From positions 1-34,714 of the forward strand of contig SVOA01000016.1 in the NCBI GenBank assembly GCA_015066635.1: 34,714 bases of DNA. The letters are read 5' to 3'. The notes under the pieces were generated by a model. It made no database searches. It saw only the letters and a list, made by a program, of their open reading frames with translations, and was not told the DNA's origin. A program made the translations under genes and the position numbers. This DNA is from Oscillospiraceae bacterium (GTDB taxonomy: Bacteria; Bacillota; Clostridia; Oscillospirales; Acutalibacteraceae). This document shows, one piece after another, positions 25,401-34,714 of this stretch (within the stretch, counting starts at the first letter, position 1; every line of letters starts with the position of its first letter).

Positions 25401-26192
25401 GTATGGGCAGGAAACGCGCAGGATTTGATACATAACGGAATCTGCTCAATTTCTTCGGTTATAGGTACCCGTGACAGTATAATGATTTATCTGCTGCACG
25501 CAGGACTTGAACCGAGCCTTGCCTTCAAGATTATGGAGCTTACCCGTAAGGGCAAGGTTGCCAAGAACGGTTTTCCCGAGGGTGCAGTTGAGGAAATGAA
25601 ACGCTGTAATGTACCCGACTGGTATATGGACTCCTGCCGTAAAATCAAGTATATGTTCCCCAAGGCTCATGCGGCTGCTTATGTTATTTCGGCGCTCAGA
25701 CTCGGTTGGTACAAGATAAACAGACCCATTGAGTATTATGCAGCGCACTTCAGCGTCAGAGGCGGAGACCTTGATGCGCTTACTGCCGTCAAGGGCAGAA
25801 AGGCTATAAAGGAAAAAATGGCTGAGCTTGATAATAAAATCAAGAATAAACAAGGTTCTAAAACCGATGAGAATCAGTACACACAGCTTCAGGTCGCAAA
25901 CGAAATGTATGCAAGAGGCATCTCGCTGTTACCGGTTGATATATACAAATCACATGCTTCCGAATATACCGTTGAGGACGGGAAAATCCGATGTCCGTTT
26001 TCCTCATTGCCCGGAATCGGTCTGAACGCCGCAGTGCCTATGGCAAAGGCGAGAGATGACGGCAAGGGTGAATTTGTTTCAATAGAAGATTTTGCGGACA
26101 GAGCAAATGCGGGAAGCACCGCAATAGAGCTTCTCAAACAGTGCGGTGCATTCGGAGATTTGCCCGAATCTGCTCAGCTTTCGTTTTTCTGA
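22434..26192 (+). CDS. polC: DNA polymerase III PolC-type alpha subunit lacking the 3'-5' exonuclease domain
   Basis: The replicative polymerase of Firmicutes, here 1252 residues against roughly 1400-1450 in typical PolC. Domains: N-terminal region (1-200); OB fold (about 220-310); PHP domain from HLH at 326-328; palm with GSRGSVGSSF; zinc module C719/C722/C744/C747; catalytic D773 and D775 in PDIDLNFSGEYQ; HPGGMVVVP; helix-hairpin-helix near SLPGIGLNAA; usual C-terminus ending QLSFF. In typical PolC a DEDDh exonuclease of about 180 residues is inserted in PHP after a VDD motif. Here VDD (388-390) is followed by about 13 linker residues, then YHQIVLAKN, with no FDxETTGL or HNAxFD motif anywhere. 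PHP metal positions H326, H328, D335, H360, E384, H405, C455, D544 and H546 are all occupied. The frame is intact and the ribosome site is GAAGGAAAC. Confidence 0.95.
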   Translation: MTLFYDLFSECRDALAPYDRALENAEIINIITDAKENSVTAVVRFKILLKEETLDKIDRILTDSSGLTVSIEPVFEKRLLTNKYDLQLSEVIRRRIVVANGFLDGCEYIYDFEKGTLTVKLKTAGRDILCQNGAEEIIGSILKERFGTELTVSIEQEGEFEKTTLEEMQRQIDEKILNRAEKVKNAEPSVIEEGYPYFTDSVRVIYGNKIKSKPMQMKDITDDDDRVTVWGKIFGFESKLTKNGESYIIKFNLTDYTGSYTVKIFDKKEYCDSLFKHLHDGEYAVLSGSFSFDKYIGEKVISPRSICTVTPIKKTDDEPEKRVELHLHTNMSQKDAMTPVDKLVKRAIEWGHKAIAITDHGCVQSFPDARLAAGNKIKIIYGVEAYFVDDLTEPDVAVENKPTYHQIVLAKNSRGLKNLYKLVSMSNVKYFHKKPRMPKSEIIKHREGLIIGSACEAGELFRAVLDGKSEEEITKIASFYDYLEIQPVENNAFMLRQHSDPNSKNPEKNKRYDGITSYDDIREINRKIIAIADKLSKPVVATGDVHFLDPKDAVYREIILAAQGYEDADKQPPLYFKTTREMLDEFAYLGEDTAREIVITNPNKIADMVDIIKPFPDGTFQPSIEGSDKQLCDICWEKAKEWYEKDGVIPKIVSDRLEKELNSIIENKYSVLYIIAQRLVWDSEEHGYHVGSRGSVGSSFVATMAGISEVNPLVPHYRCPKCKYSEFFENGEYGSGFDLPPKNCPECGTPLIRDGHEIPFETFLGFKGDKAPDIDLNFSGEYQSKAHRYTEELFGTTHVFKAGTISSIADKTAYGYVKKHLEELHKTVPKAEEERLVLGATGVKNTTGQHPGGMVVVPNDYEVYDFTPVQFPADKTESDMETTHFDFNSLHDTILKLDILGHEVPTLYKHLENSTGINVMDVDICDRRIIRLCTSPEPLGLKPEDIDCQTGTLSLPEMGTSFVRQMLIEAQPKTFSDLLQISGLSHGEDVWAGNAQDLIHNGICSISSVIGTRDSIMIYLLHAGLEPSLAFKIMELTRKGKVAKNGFPEGAVEEMKRCNVPDWYMDSCRKIKYMFPKAHAAAYVISALRLGWYKINRPIEYYAAHFSVRGGDLDALTAVKGRKAIKEKMAELDNKIKNKQGSKTDENQYTQLQVANEMYARGISLLPVDIYKSHASEYTVEDGKIRCPFSSLPGIGLNAAVPMAKARDDGKGEFVSIEDFADRANAGSTAIELLKQCGAFGDLPESAQLSFF

Positions 26193-26202
26193 GGAGGATA
26201 AT

Positions 26203-26874
26203 ATGTTTTTTTCAAAGTATTCAAAAAAAGAGAAAACAGGTTTTATAATTCTGGCAGCCCTGCTTGTAATTCTGCTTGCAGTATGTCTTGTTTCGGCTGT
26301 GCGTTTTATTAAGGAAGAGTCCTTTAAGAAAAACAACGAAAAGGATTATATTGTGCTTTCCTCAATAGATGAGAATGAGGACGGCAAAAAATACTATGAG
26401 GCAATTTACAATGTCGAGGGCAAATCATTTTCCGTGCCTTACAGATACGGAAACAAAAATGACTATATAGGCGAAACCTTCGCTCTGTATTATCAGAAGG
26501 ATAATCCCGAGAATTATCTCGTTGATACGGGACGGAACACTGCATTGAAGCTGTTTCTTGCTTCGCTTGCCCTGTCGGCGATTGTACTGAATGTTTTATT
26601 GCTGATATATATTCCCGTCCGTCAGAAGTATTATCTTACCGAAAACGGTAAGTGGAAGCTTTGCAGGGTTAAAAAGCTGGAGAAGTTAAGCTTCGGCAGA
26701 TACAGACTGCACCTTGACGCTTCGGATATAGCGCGTATGAAGGGTAAGGATTTTCTGACCAAGGGTATTAAAAAAGAAAAGCTCCCCAAAAAGATAAAGG
26801 AGCAGTCCTTCAGCGTTTATTATAATGAAAAGAGACCCTGCAGCTATTATATCGATACCGATAAACTCAACTGA
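26203..26874 (+). CDS. DUF3592-like membrane protein
   Basis: A 223-residue protein of unknown function with two predicted membrane segments, about residues 13-32 and 113-135. The stretch between them (YYEAIYNVEGKSFSV, then IGETFALYYQKDNPENYLVD) has the pattern of DUF3592 domains, a beta-rich extracytoplasmic module. After the second segment comes a Lys-rich second globular part with a similar ending, SFSVYYNEKRPCSYYID, possibly a second, cytoplasmic copy of the same fold. I chose the ATG at 26203 because GAGGAGG (26191-26197) precedes it; upstream codons lie in the polC end. It follows polC by 10 bases and so is likely cotranscribed. Confidence 0.7.
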   Translation: MFFSKYSKKEKTGFIILAALLVILLAVCLVSAVRFIKEESFKKNNEKDYIVLSSIDENEDGKKYYEAIYNVEGKSFSVPYRYGNKNDYIGETFALYYQKDNPENYLVDTGRNTALKLFLASLALSAIVLNVLLLIYIPVRQKYYLTENGKWKLCRVKKLEKLSFGRYRLHLDASDIARMKGKDFLTKGIKKEKLPKKIKEQSFSVYYNEKRPCSYYIDTDKLN

Positions 26875-26888
26875 AAGGGGATAGGGTT

Positions 26889-28379
26889 ATGCTTAAAACA
26901 GCGGTAAGTTTTATTCTCTGGTCGCTTTTGTTTTTGCTTGTTGTTTTTCTGATGATTACCGTTATCAGAGCGCTGTTCTTTACGCCTAAAAAGAAAAAGG
27001 GCGGCAACGCCGAGCTGACAGAGGAAAAAGTTGACACAGAGCGTTACTGCGAAAGCCTTAGCAGTGCCATTAAGATTAAGACAATTTCAAATTATGACAG
27101 AAATCTCGTTGACTGGGATGAGTTCAAAAAATTTCACGCATTCCTTGAGGAACGCTATCCTCTTATTCATAAAACACTTTCCAAAATCGAGATTGCCGAT
27201 GCAAGTCTTATTTATAAATGGGAGGGCTCAGACCCCTCTCTTGACGGAATTGCCCTGCTTTCACATCAGGACGTGGTTCCTATTACCGAAGGCACGGAAA
27301 AGGACTGGGAGCACGAGCCTTTTGAAGGTTATAATGACGGCGAATATATCTGGGGCAGAGGCGCTATGGATATGAAAAACCACCTTATCGCCGTTATGGA
27401 AAGCGTGGAGCAGTTAATTAAGGACGGTTACAAACCGACGAGGACGGTATATCTCTGCCTCGGTCATAACGAGGAGGTTGTTGCCGCTCCCGATAACGGA
27501 GCAAAGCAGATAGCCGCATATTTAAAGGAGCAGGGAGTACATCTCGAGGCGGTGCTTGACGAAGGCGGCGCAATGCTTCCCGTCAACGTAAAGGGAATTC
27601 TCAACTGTAATCTTGCAGGTGTCGGCGTTGCGGAAAAGGGCAGTATGAACTATGAAATATCCGTTTCGGGCAAGGGCGGACACTCCTCACAGCCGCCCAA
27701 GCATACGGCATTGGGACATCTTGCCAATGTTATAAAGGGACTTGAGAATAATCAGTTCAGGGCTAAAATGCCGAGGTTTGTATATGAGCTTTTCAGTGAA
27801 ATCGGCAGACGTTGCTCTTATCCTGCAAGGCTTGTAACCTGCAACCTATGGCTTCTCAAACCGCTTATACTTAAAATAATGACAGCAATTCCGCCTGCGG
27901 CTTCGCTTGTAAGAAGCTGTACCGCCGTAACTATGGCACAGGGAAGCCCTCAGTTCAATGTTCTGCCTCAGAAGGCGAGCATTACCGTAAACTTCCGTAC
28001 AATGCCCGGAGTAACATTTGAGGATGTCGAAAGGCATATTGAGAAGTCGGCAGGCAGAGAAAAAATAGAGTACAGAAAGCTGGTCGGTAAGGAAGCGTCA
28101 AAGGTTTCCCCGACAGATTCAAGAGCATTCAAAACGATAAAAAATCTCTGCGAGAGTGTGGACAGCAAGAATCTTGTCGCACCCTTCCTTGTAATGGGCG
28201 GCACGGACGCATATAACTATGAGCCTGTCTGCGATAACATTTACCGCTATTCTCCCTTCCTTGTCAGCACGGGACTTCTCCTTTGCACCCACGGTACAAA
28301 CGAAAGACTTCCCGTAGCCTCGGCAGAGGAAGCACTCAAATTCTTTAAACGTTATATAAAGGAAATGACAAAGGACTGA
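26889..28379 (+). CDS. M20-family metallopeptidase, membrane-anchored (CPS1/PM20D1-like)
   Basis: A 496-residue M20 di-zinc peptidase. Residues about 5-28 form a single hydrophobic N-terminal segment (signal anchor), followed by a Lys-rich patch. Metal and catalytic motifs are SHQDVVP (H126, D128), WGRGAMDMK (bridging D161), GHNEEV (catalytic E195, metal E196), LDEGGA, and a late GGTDAY segment where the last ligand is expected to be Asp/His-like. The GHNEEV and HQDVVP spelling resembles the carboxypeptidase S / PM20D1 branch, which splits or forms N-acyl amino acids or removes C-terminal residues; substrate is not determined. The dimerisation domain is around SGKGGHSSQPPKHTALGHL. It starts 14 bases after the preceding gene with an AAAGGGGAT ribosome site and ends at a bidirectional terminator. 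Confidence 0.88.
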   Translation: MLKTAVSFILWSLLFLLVVFLMITVIRALFFTPKKKKGGNAELTEEKVDTERYCESLSSAIKIKTISNYDRNLVDWDEFKKFHAFLEERYPLIHKTLSKIEIADASLIYKWEGSDPSLDGIALLSHQDVVPITEGTEKDWEHEPFEGYNDGEYIWGRGAMDMKNHLIAVMESVEQLIKDGYKPTRTVYLCLGHNEEVVAAPDNGAKQIAAYLKEQGVHLEAVLDEGGAMLPVNVKGILNCNLAGVGVAEKGSMNYEISVSGKGGHSSQPPKHTALGHLANVIKGLENNQFRAKMPRFVYELFSEIGRRCSYPARLVTCNLWLLKPLILKIMTAIPPAASLVRSCTAVTMAQGSPQFNVLPQKASITVNFRTMPGVTFEDVERHIEKSAGREKIEYRKLVGKEASKVSPTDSRAFKTIKNLCESVDSKNLVAPFLVMGGTDAYNYEPVCDNIYRYSPFLVSTGLLLCTHGTNERLPVASAEEALKFFKRYIKEMTKD

Positions 28380-28387
28380 AGCATAAC

Positions 28388-28426
28388 AAAAAAAGACCTG
28401 TTCGGTAAAAGAACAGGTCTTTTTTA
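28388..28426. terminator. Bidirectional intrinsic terminator between the M20 peptidase and lacZ
   Basis: A stem of about 15 bp, AAAAAAGACCTGTTC / GAACAGGTCTTTTTT, with a 7-base loop, flanked by A and T runs, between two convergent genes. Confidence 0.92.
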
Positions 28427-28436
28427 TTGCGTTTAA

Positions 28437-31634
<3,198 letters not shown>

Positions 31635-31641
31635 TCAAAAA

Positions 31642-31664
31642 CTTGTCAAATTTTACTTGACAAG
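31642..31664. promoter_or_regulatory. Inverted repeat in the lacZ-rpoB intergenic region (possible operator / overlapping -35 boxes)
   Basis: Arms CTTGTCAA and TTGACAAG around a 7-base centre. The right arm contains the -35 of the rpoB promoter. The left arm gives a TTGACA on the minus strand pointing at lacZ (31649-31644), though its matching -10 near 31621-31626 is poor. It may be a repressor site or simply two facing -35 boxes. Confidence 0.5.
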
Positions 31665-31685
31665 ACAAAACGTGTGAGATATAAT
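31657..31685 (+). promoter_or_regulatory. Perfect-consensus sigma-A promoter ahead of rpoB
   Basis: TTGACA (31657-31662), exactly 17 bases, then TATAAT (31680-31685). Both hexamers match consensus fully. Transcription would start near 31692, giving a leader of about 160 bases before the rpoB ATG. Confidence 0.85.
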
Positions 31686-31693
31686 AAACTGCT

Positions 31694-31722
31694 ATTATAT
31701 TGGAATTATATACGCTATTGAA
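31694..31722 (-). promoter_or_regulatory. Alternative weak promoter for lacZ
   Basis: On the minus strand: TTCAAT (31722-31717), 17 bases, TATAAT (31699-31694). The -10 is perfect and the -35 weak. It would give lacZ a leader of about 100 bases that reads through the inverted repeat at 31642-31664. Confidence 0.35.
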
Positions 31723-31799
31723 ATTTTTGCATAGTTAGTTTAGCACAAAAATATCGCAAAATCAAGTGCATATATAATTACATTATATAAAGTTCTCCG

Positions 31800-31817
31800 G
31801 GTCGTAACGACCTTTTT
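31800..31817 (+). other. Terminator-like hairpin in the rpoB leader
   Basis: A short GC-rich stem GGTCG / CGACC with a TAA loop, directly followed by TTTTT, located 37 bases before the rpoB ATG and downstream of its promoter. It could be an attenuator or a remnant terminator; the stem is only 5 bp. Confidence 0.4.
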
Positions 31818-31853
31818 AAAAGACGAAAAAAATTATGGAGAGTGATAAGCCTT

Positions 31854-34714
31854 ATGGTAAATGTAAAGCCTGAAAATTTTGGTAAGACAACCCGTATGAC
31901 TTTCTCTAAAATCGGTGAGGTAATGACTATGCCCAACCTCATTGAAGTTCAGAAGAATTCATACCAGTGGTTCCTTGACACAGGTCTCAGAGAGGTTTTC
32001 CGTGATGTTGACAAGATTACGGACTTCTCCGGCAACCTCGAGCTCAGCTTCAAGGATTACAGAATGGACGAGGCTCCCAAGTATTCCGTTAAGGAATGCA
32101 AGGAGAGACGCGCGACCTATGCTGCTCCTTTAAGAGTTACTGCAGAGCTTCTCAACAAGGAAACAGGTGAAATCAAGGAAAGCGAAGTATATATGGGCGA
32201 CTTCCCGATTATGACAGCTTCGGGAACCTTCGTTATCAACGGAGCAGAGCGTGTTATCATTTCACAGCTCGTTCGTTCGCCGAGCGTATATTTCGGAATG
32301 ACCCATGACAAGACAGGTAAAGAGCTTTACAGCACAACCGTTATTCCCAACAGAGGTGCTTGGCTCGAGTATGAAACAGACCAGAACGATTTATTCTATG
32401 TCCGTATAGACAAGAACAGAAAGATTTATATCACTACCTTTATCAGGGCGCTCGGACTCAGCTCCAACGCCGAAATTCTGGACTTTTTCAATGACGACAT
32501 CAGAATTAAGGCTACACTTGAAAAGGATACAACCATAAATACAGAACAGGCTCTCCTCGAGGTTTACAAAAAACTTCGTCCCGGCGAGCCGCCCACACTT
32601 GAAACAGCTCAGCAGCAGCTTGACAGTCTTTTCTTTGACGCAAGACGCTACGACCTTTCAAGAGTCGGCAGATATAAATACAATAAGAAACTCTGTGTTT
32701 CCGCAAGAATCAAGGGCTTCAAGGTTACAAGACCCGTCGTAAGCGAGCTTACGGGCGAAATCCTTGCGGACGAGGGTACGCTTATTACAGACGAGCTTGC
32801 TTACAGAATTGAGCAGGAAGGCGTCAATACGGTATTCGTTGACTCCGAGGGCAAAGAAGTCAAGGTTTACTCCAACTCAATGGTTGACATCGGCGAGTAT
32901 GTTCCCAAGCTCAGCGAGGACGAGCTTGAGGAGCTCGGTATCAATGAGAAGGTCCGTTTCTCCGTTCTTCAGGAAGTTCTTGAGAAGTGCGGCAGCGACA
33001 AGAAGGCACTTAAAAAGGAACTCAAAGACCGCGCCGACGACCTTATTCCCAAGCACATTATAATAGATGACATTATGGCGTCTATTAACTATCTTAACTG
33101 TATTGCGGACGGCGTAGGTTCGGTTGACGATATCGACCACCTCGGAAACCGCCGTATCCGTTCTGTCGGCGAGCTTCTTCAGAATCAGTTCAGAATCGGA
33201 TTCTCGAGAATGGAAAGAGTTGTCAAGGAGAGAATGTCGCTTCAGACTCAGGAACCCGAAAAGCTCACTCCCTCGGCTCTTATCAATATCAGACCCGTTA
33301 TGGCAGCTATCAGAGAGTTCTTCGGTTCGTCTCCGCTGTCACAGTTCATGGACCAGACCAACCCCCTTGCAGAGCTTACTCATAAGAGAAGGCTTTCGGC
33401 ATTGGGACCCGGCGGTCTTTCAAGAGACCGTGCAGGATTCGAGGTCAGAGACGTTCACTATTCTCACTACGGCAGAATGTGTCCCATCGAGACTCCCGAA
33501 GGTCCTAACATCGGCTTGATTTCTTATCTTGCAACCTTTGCAAAGATAAATAAATACGGCTTTATCGAAGCTCCGTTCAGAAAGATAGACAAGAAAAAGG
33601 GCGTTGTTCTCGACGAGGTTGAGTATATGACCGCAGACGTTGAGGATAACTACATTGTTGCGCAGGCTAACGAACCCCTTGACGCAAAGGGCAAATTCGT
33701 TAACTCAAAGGTTACCGCGCGTCACCGCGACGAGTTCCTTGAAGTTGCCGCAAGCGAAGCAGACTATATGGACGTTTCGCCCAAGATGGTAGTTTCCGTT
33801 GCGACCGCAATGATTCCCTTCCTTGAGAACGACGACGCAAACCGTGCTCTGATGGGCTCCAACATGCAGCGTCAGGCAGTTCCGCTTCTCAAGACCGAAT
33901 CTCCGATTGTCGGAACGGGCATGGAATACAAGGCAGCCGTTGACTCCGGTACGGTAGTGCTTGCGAAAAACGCAGGTAAGGTTACCAAGGTTGACGCTGA
34001 CATTATCGAAATCAAGACCAAGAAGGGCGAGATTGACCACTACGACCTTATCAAGTTTATGCGTTCCAACCAGGACACATGTATAAACCAGCGCCCGATA
34101 GTTGACGAGGGCGAAGAGGTTAAGGCAGGTCAGGTTATTGCTGACGGTCCCGCAACCGCAAACGGCGAAATCTCACTCGGTAAGAACGCTCTTATCGGAT
34201 TTATGACCTGGGAAGGTTACAATTACGAGGACGCCGTACTTATAAATGAAAAGTTAGTCCGCGATGATATTTATACTTCCGTACACATCGAGGAGTATGA
34301 AATCGAGGCAAGAGACACCAAGCTCGGACCCGAGGAAATCACGAGAGATATTCCCAATGTCGGCGAGGACGCTCTTGCAAACCTTGACGAGAACGGTATT
34401 ATCCGTATCGGCGCAGAGGTTCATTCGGGCGATATACTTGTAGGTAAGGTTACACCCAAGGGCGAAACCGAGCTTACTGCAGAGGAAAGACTTCTCCGTG
34501 CGATTTTCGGAGAGAAGGCAAGAGAAGTAAGAGATACATCACTCAAGGTTCATCACGGCGAATACGGTATCGTTGTTGACGTTGAAGTATTCACAAGAGA
34601 AAACAGCGACGAGCTCAACCCCGGTGTCAACAAGGTTGTACGCTGTTACATCGCACAGAAGAGAAAGATCTCTGTCGGCGATAAGATGGCGGGTCGTCAC
34701 GGTAACAAGGGTGT
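31854..34714 (+). CDS. rpoB: DNA-directed RNA polymerase beta subunit, N-terminal part (3' truncated by window edge)
   Basis: The frame is open from the ATG at 31854 to the last base, 953 complete codons of the roughly 1200 expected. Early residues ([16 protein letters not shown]) are typical of the beta subunit. The rifampicin-binding region [19 protein letters not shown] is wild type, with H510 and S515 in the positions of E. coli H526 and S531. Then come [28 protein letters not shown] and, at the edge, [13 protein letters not shown]. The only nearby ribosome site, GGAGAG (31837-31842), is 11 bases from the ATG, slightly long. Upstream lies lacZ on the other strand, not rplJ-rplL, so rpoB has its own promoter. 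Confidence 0.97.
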   Translation, partial: MVNVKPENFGKTTRMTFSKIGEVMTMPNLIEVQKNSYQWFLDTGLREVFRDVDKITDFSGNLELSFKDYRMDEAPKYSVKECKERRATYAAPLRVTAELLNKETGEIKESEVYMGDFPIMTASGTFVINGAERVIISQLVRSPSVYFGMTHDKTGKELYSTTVIPNRGAWLEYETDQNDLFYVRIDKNRKIYITTFIRALGLSSNAEILDFFNDDIRIKATLEKDTTINTEQALLEVYKKLRPGEPPTLETAQQQLDSLFFDARRYDLSRVGRYKYNKKLCVSARIKGFKVTRPVVSELTGEILADEGTLITDELAYRIEQEGVNTVFVDSEGKEVKVYSNSMVDIGEYVPKLSEDELEELGINEKVRFSVLQEVLEKCGSDKKALKKELKDRADDLIPKHIIIDDIMASINYLNCIADGVGSVDDIDHLGNRRIRSVGELLQNQFRIGFSRMERVVKERMSLQTQEPEKLTPSALINIRPVMAAIREFFGSSPLSQFMDQTNPLAELTHKRRLSALGPGGLSRDRAGFEVRDVHYSHYGRMCPIETPEGPNIGLISYLATFAKINKYGFIEAPFRKIDKKKGVVLDEVEYMTADVEDNYIVAQANEPLDAKGKFVNSKVTARHRDEFLEVAASEADYMDVSPKMVVSVATAMIPFLENDDANRALMGSNMQRQAVPLLKTESPIVGTGMEYKAAVDSGTVVLAKNAGKVTKVDADIIEIKTKKGEIDHYDLIKFMRSNQDTCINQRPIVDEGEEVKAGQVIADGPATANGEISLGKNALIGFMTWEGYNYEDAVLINEKLVRDDIYTSVHIEEYEIEARDTKLGPEEITRDIPNVGEDALANLDENGIIRIGAEVHSGDILVGKVTPKGETELTAEERLLRAIFGEKAREVRDTSLKVHHGEYGIVVDVEVFTRENSDELNPGVNKVVRCYIAQKRKISVGDKMAGRHGNKG

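Noticed and set aside
33320-33420. Possible rifampicin resistance in rpoB
   Set aside because: The hot-spot region is the standard sensitive sequence, with Asp, His and Ser in the classical positions.

Overview
This is a chromosomal window from a low-to-medium GC Firmicute. It most likely comes from a gut or rumen member of the Clostridia, in the Oscillospiraceae/Ruminococcaceae range; that placement is inference from gene content and order, since no rRNA is present. Supporting signs are a PolC-type replicative polymerase, the MEP isoprenoid route (dxr, ispG), the order pyrH-frr-uppS-cdsA-dxr-rseP-ispG-polC, the YfmF/YfmH peptidase pair, strong GGAGG ribosome binding sites, and several glycoside-processing enzymes.

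Layout. (1) 1-1936: the 3' end of a GH94-type phosphorylase-like protein. (2) 2017-6472: an overlapping run of yfmF, yfmH, lgt and folD. (3) 6553-7995: a GPH-type sugar symporter with its own promoter and terminator. (4) 8056-13094: a radical SAM protein with an unusual C-terminal extension, then a terminator, then two overlapping ABC exporter half-transporters. (5) 13136-15947, minus strand: nahK (N-acetylhexosamine 1-kinase-like) overlapping a GH35 beta-galactosidase, fitting salvage of galactosyl-HexNAc glycans. (6) 16113-28379: a long housekeeping block, pyrH, frr, uppS, cdsA, dxr, rseP, ispG, polC, then a DUF3592-like membrane protein and a membrane-anchored M20 peptidase. (7) 28437-31589, minus strand: a GH2 LacZ-type beta-galactosidase. 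(8) 31854-end: the 5' two-thirds or more of rpoB, divergent from lacZ and preceded by a perfect-consensus promoter.

How the genes work together. The block at 16-26 kb makes UMP, recycles ribosomes, and builds undecaprenyl diphosphate (dxr and ispG supply isoprenoid precursors, uppS elongates them) and CDP-diacylglycerol. It also encodes an intramembrane protease and the replicative polymerase. The GH35/NahK pair, the GH2 enzyme and possibly the GPH symporter suggest a galactoside- and host-glycan-using lifestyle.

Most notable observation. PolC is only 1252 residues because the whole 3'-5' exonuclease domain, normally inserted in the PHP domain, is replaced by a linker of about 13 residues. 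All nine expected PHP metal-ligand positions are occupied, so the PHP domain could do the proofreading. Secondary points are the radical SAM/ABC cluster with no visible precursor peptide, and the lacZ/rpoB intergenic region, where an inverted repeat puts two TTGACA boxes head to head. No rRNA, tRNA, CRISPR array, IS element or prophage was seen, and no gene-free stretch exceeds 300 bases.
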